Positions 5,042 through 6,241 of a stretch of 6,241 nucleotides of DNA are shown piece by piece. Within the stretch, counting starts at the first letter, position 1. Every line of letters starts with the position of its first letter. Source of the DNA: Clostridia bacterium (lineage in GTDB: Bacteria; Bacillota; Clostridia; Christensenellales; UBA3700). The stretch is from contig JAIEEW010000086.1 in NCBI GenBank assembly GCA_029067255.1, positions 1 to 6,241 on the forward strand, written 5' to 3'. A program made the translations under genes and the position numbers. The notes under the pieces are model-generated. The model saw only the letters and a list, made by a program, of their open reading frames with translations. It was not told the DNA's origin and did no database searches.

Positions 5042-5710
5042 TTACACCTCGCTCTCTTCCTTTACGGAAGTATCTTCGCTTACGATTTCTCCTTCTTCTT
5101 TCGCGGAGAGATTTTCCTGATTTTTCTTGCTGTACTTTGTCTTGTAAATAAATCTCATCAATCTTGCTTCAATGCCGTTGATGATCTTGTTTTCTCCTAT
5201 TACGCTACTAGCGACAAAACAGTGGGCCGCCTTGTCAAGAACTAGAACGCAGGTATACGCTTCGTCGAGAGTACGTCCCGAAGTTATACAGCCTTTATCC
5301 TTTACAAGGCAGGAATTTCTGCCTTTCAACGTCTTGACTATCGAAACAATGTCGTCCGCGGAAGTCTTGCACGTCGGGCCTACTATCTGCGCCATATCGT
5401 CGAGTACGGCGGGAATAGTTACGCCCGCTTTCGCGATAGGCATTACCCATTTGGGATAGCATTGACATATTGCGTTGATATCTTCTCTCGACTTGTAAAT
5501 TTCAGAGTGATATTTGTATTCCTTTTCCACTTTGAAGATATTCATTTTTATTACGTCATCTTCAGTAAGGTCGCAAAGTTTTACGCCCGCTTTCGTGATA
5601 TACATAAAGTTGAGTTCCGCTCTAATACTTATCATATCGCTATCGCCGACAACTTTTTCGTTTACGAGTCTTTGAGCGTACTCTAAAATCGTTTGGACTG
5701 TTGCGTTCAT
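5042..5710 (-). CDS. Class II aldolase-like protein lacking zinc ligands (probable pseudoenzyme)
   Basis: This 222-residue protein aligns along its length with the intact aldolase downstream. SREDINAI corresponds to ARSDINAT, PAVLDDMAQIVGPTCK to PVMSDEMQKLVGGTCR, LKGRNSCLV to MQGRNACFM, and GRTLDEAY to GKDMDEAF. The metal site is gone: the HSHP histidines are Gln83 and Tyr85 (ICQCYP), the ANHG histidine is Lys139 (VKDKG), and GNTAVR is replaced by DMISIR. A Glu at 64 remains near the catalytic position. The C-terminus (about 192-222) is a low-complexity Lys/Glu/Ser tail. The frame is intact, AAGGAG (5723-5718) sits seven bases before the ATG, and the start overlaps the kinase stop (TAATG). 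It therefore looks expressed rather than decayed. It may be a regulatory or structural partner of the active aldolase, or may have a new activity; I infer this from residues only. Confidence 0.82.
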   Translation of the reverse strand: MNATVQTILEYAQRLVNEKVVGDSDMISIRAELNFMYITKAGVKLCDLTEDDVIKMNIFKVEKEYKYHSEIYKSREDINAICQCYPKWVMPIAKAGVTIPAVLDDMAQIVGPTCKTSADDIVSIVKTLKGRNSCLVKDKGCITSGRTLDEAYTCVLVLDKAAHCFVASSVIGENKIINGIEARLMRFIYKTKYSKKNQENLSAKEEGEIVSEDTSVKEESEV

Positions 5711-6241
5711 TATTCTTCTCCTTCAAATCTCTTGGAATTTGCTTTTCTATAAGTCTTTTCAAGACTGTAATATATTTGCTTATAACTCTTGAAGAGTTCG
5801 TCGTAAATATATTTGTTTTTAGGGTTGGGTCTGTATTTTTTGCTTTCTATTACAAAACTCTTCGCGTCGGCAAAACTTTTCAACTCGCCCAAACCTATGA
5901 GCGCGATGATCGCCGCGCCGAGCGCGCCCGCGTTGCGCGGATTTTGAACGATAGCAAACTCGCTGCCGGTTATATCCGCTATGATTTGCATCCATGCGTC
6001 GTCCAACGCTCCGCCGCCGATTATTCTAAACTGTCTGCTGTGGAATTTATAATCTCTGCGGAAATTTTCGAGTATCCATCTGAGATTGTAACCTATACCT
6101 TCGTAAAGCGCTCTCATGATATGCTCTCTCGTATGGTTGGGAGTAACGTTCCAAAGCGTGGCTCTCGTCGTAGTAGACGATACCGGACATCTTTCGCCCA
6201 ACATCCAAGGCGTGCATATCAAATGGTCGGAACCTGCGGGA
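5710..6241 (-). CDS. FGGY-family carbohydrate kinase, C-terminal part (start outside window)
   Basis: This is the last 176 codons of an ATP-dependent sugar kinase of the FGGY group (xylulokinase, fuculokinase, rhamnulokinase and relatives). The reading frame is open to the window edge and begins in PAGSDHLICTPWMLGERCP, the conserved entrance to the second actin-like domain. RIIGGGALDDAWMQIIADITG (the adenosine-binding GGG motif) and NPRNAGALGAAIIAL follow, both standard for FGGY_C. The TTG at 6222-6220 is internal, not the start. The stop overlaps the next gene's ATG by one base, so it leads the aldolase block and probably shares its transcript. Substrate cannot be assigned: the sugar-binding N-terminal domain is missing, though XylB-like kinases are the closest match I recognise by eye. 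Confidence 0.9.
   Translation of the reverse strand, partial: PAGSDHLICTPWMLGERCPVSSTTTRATLWNVTPNHTREHIMRALYEGIGYNLRWILENFRRDYKFHSRQFRIIGGGALDDAWMQIIADITGSEFAIVQNPRNAGALGAAIIALIGLGELKSFADAKSFVIESKKYRPNPKNKYIYDELFKSYKQIYYSLEKTYRKANSKRFEGEE

Noticed and set aside
6220..6222. TTG as a start codon for a 170-residue kinase
   Set aside because: The frame stays open upstream to the window edge and encodes the conserved PAGSDH segment preceding it. The codon is therefore an internal leucine and the gene is cut by the window.

Overview
This 6.2 kb window looks like the chromosome of a Gram-positive bacterium of the Bacillota (Firmicutes), most likely an uncultured Clostridia. The evidence is a cysteine T-box leader with sigma-A type consensus promoters, a SigH-type sigma factor, a Mini-III ribonuclease, a flavin-dependent thymidylate synthase and a short Bacillus-style serine acetyltransferase. 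Every gene I can support lies on the minus strand, so transcription runs from high to low coordinates. I see no mobile element, CRISPR array, tRNA or rRNA.

In transcription order, the window opens (6241-4366) with a tightly packed carbohydrate block. It holds the C-terminal third of an FGGY sugar kinase (its start lies beyond the window), a class II aldolase-like protein that has lost all three zinc-binding histidines, and an intact class II (FucA-like) aldolase. Neighbouring genes overlap by one base or are one base apart. The last aldolase runs by a one-base overlap into mrnC, the Mini-III ribonuclease used in 23S rRNA maturation. After a 115-base gap carrying a promoter, thyX and sigH form a second overlapping pair (3825-2507), closed by a clear intrinsic terminator at 2441-2471.

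The 294-base gap 2213-2506 holds that terminator, a 57-base inverted repeat with T-runs outside both arms, and a likely promoter whose -10 box sits in one arm of another inverted repeat. It leads to an unrecognised 324-residue lipoprotein gene (2212-1238). The gap 939-1237 is filled almost completely by a perfect-consensus promoter and a cysteine-specific T-box leader: specifier codon UGC, antiterminator motif, and terminator. This leader controls cysE and then cysS, whose first 56 codons are in the window.

Functionally, cysE (making O-acetylserine for cysteine synthesis) and cysS (charging tRNA-Cys) form one unit expected to be induced by uncharged tRNA-Cys. The kinase and aldolases suggest phosphorylation and cleavage of a deoxy-sugar or pentose, substrate unknown. 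In many Clostridia cysE, cysS, mrnC, thyX, rlmB and sigH lie together. Here the same core genes are present but rearranged: mrnC is attached to the sugar genes, sigH directly follows thyX, and cysE-cysS lie after a lipoprotein gene. The least ordinary item is the pairing of a metal-ligand-less aldolase paralogue with an intact aldolase.
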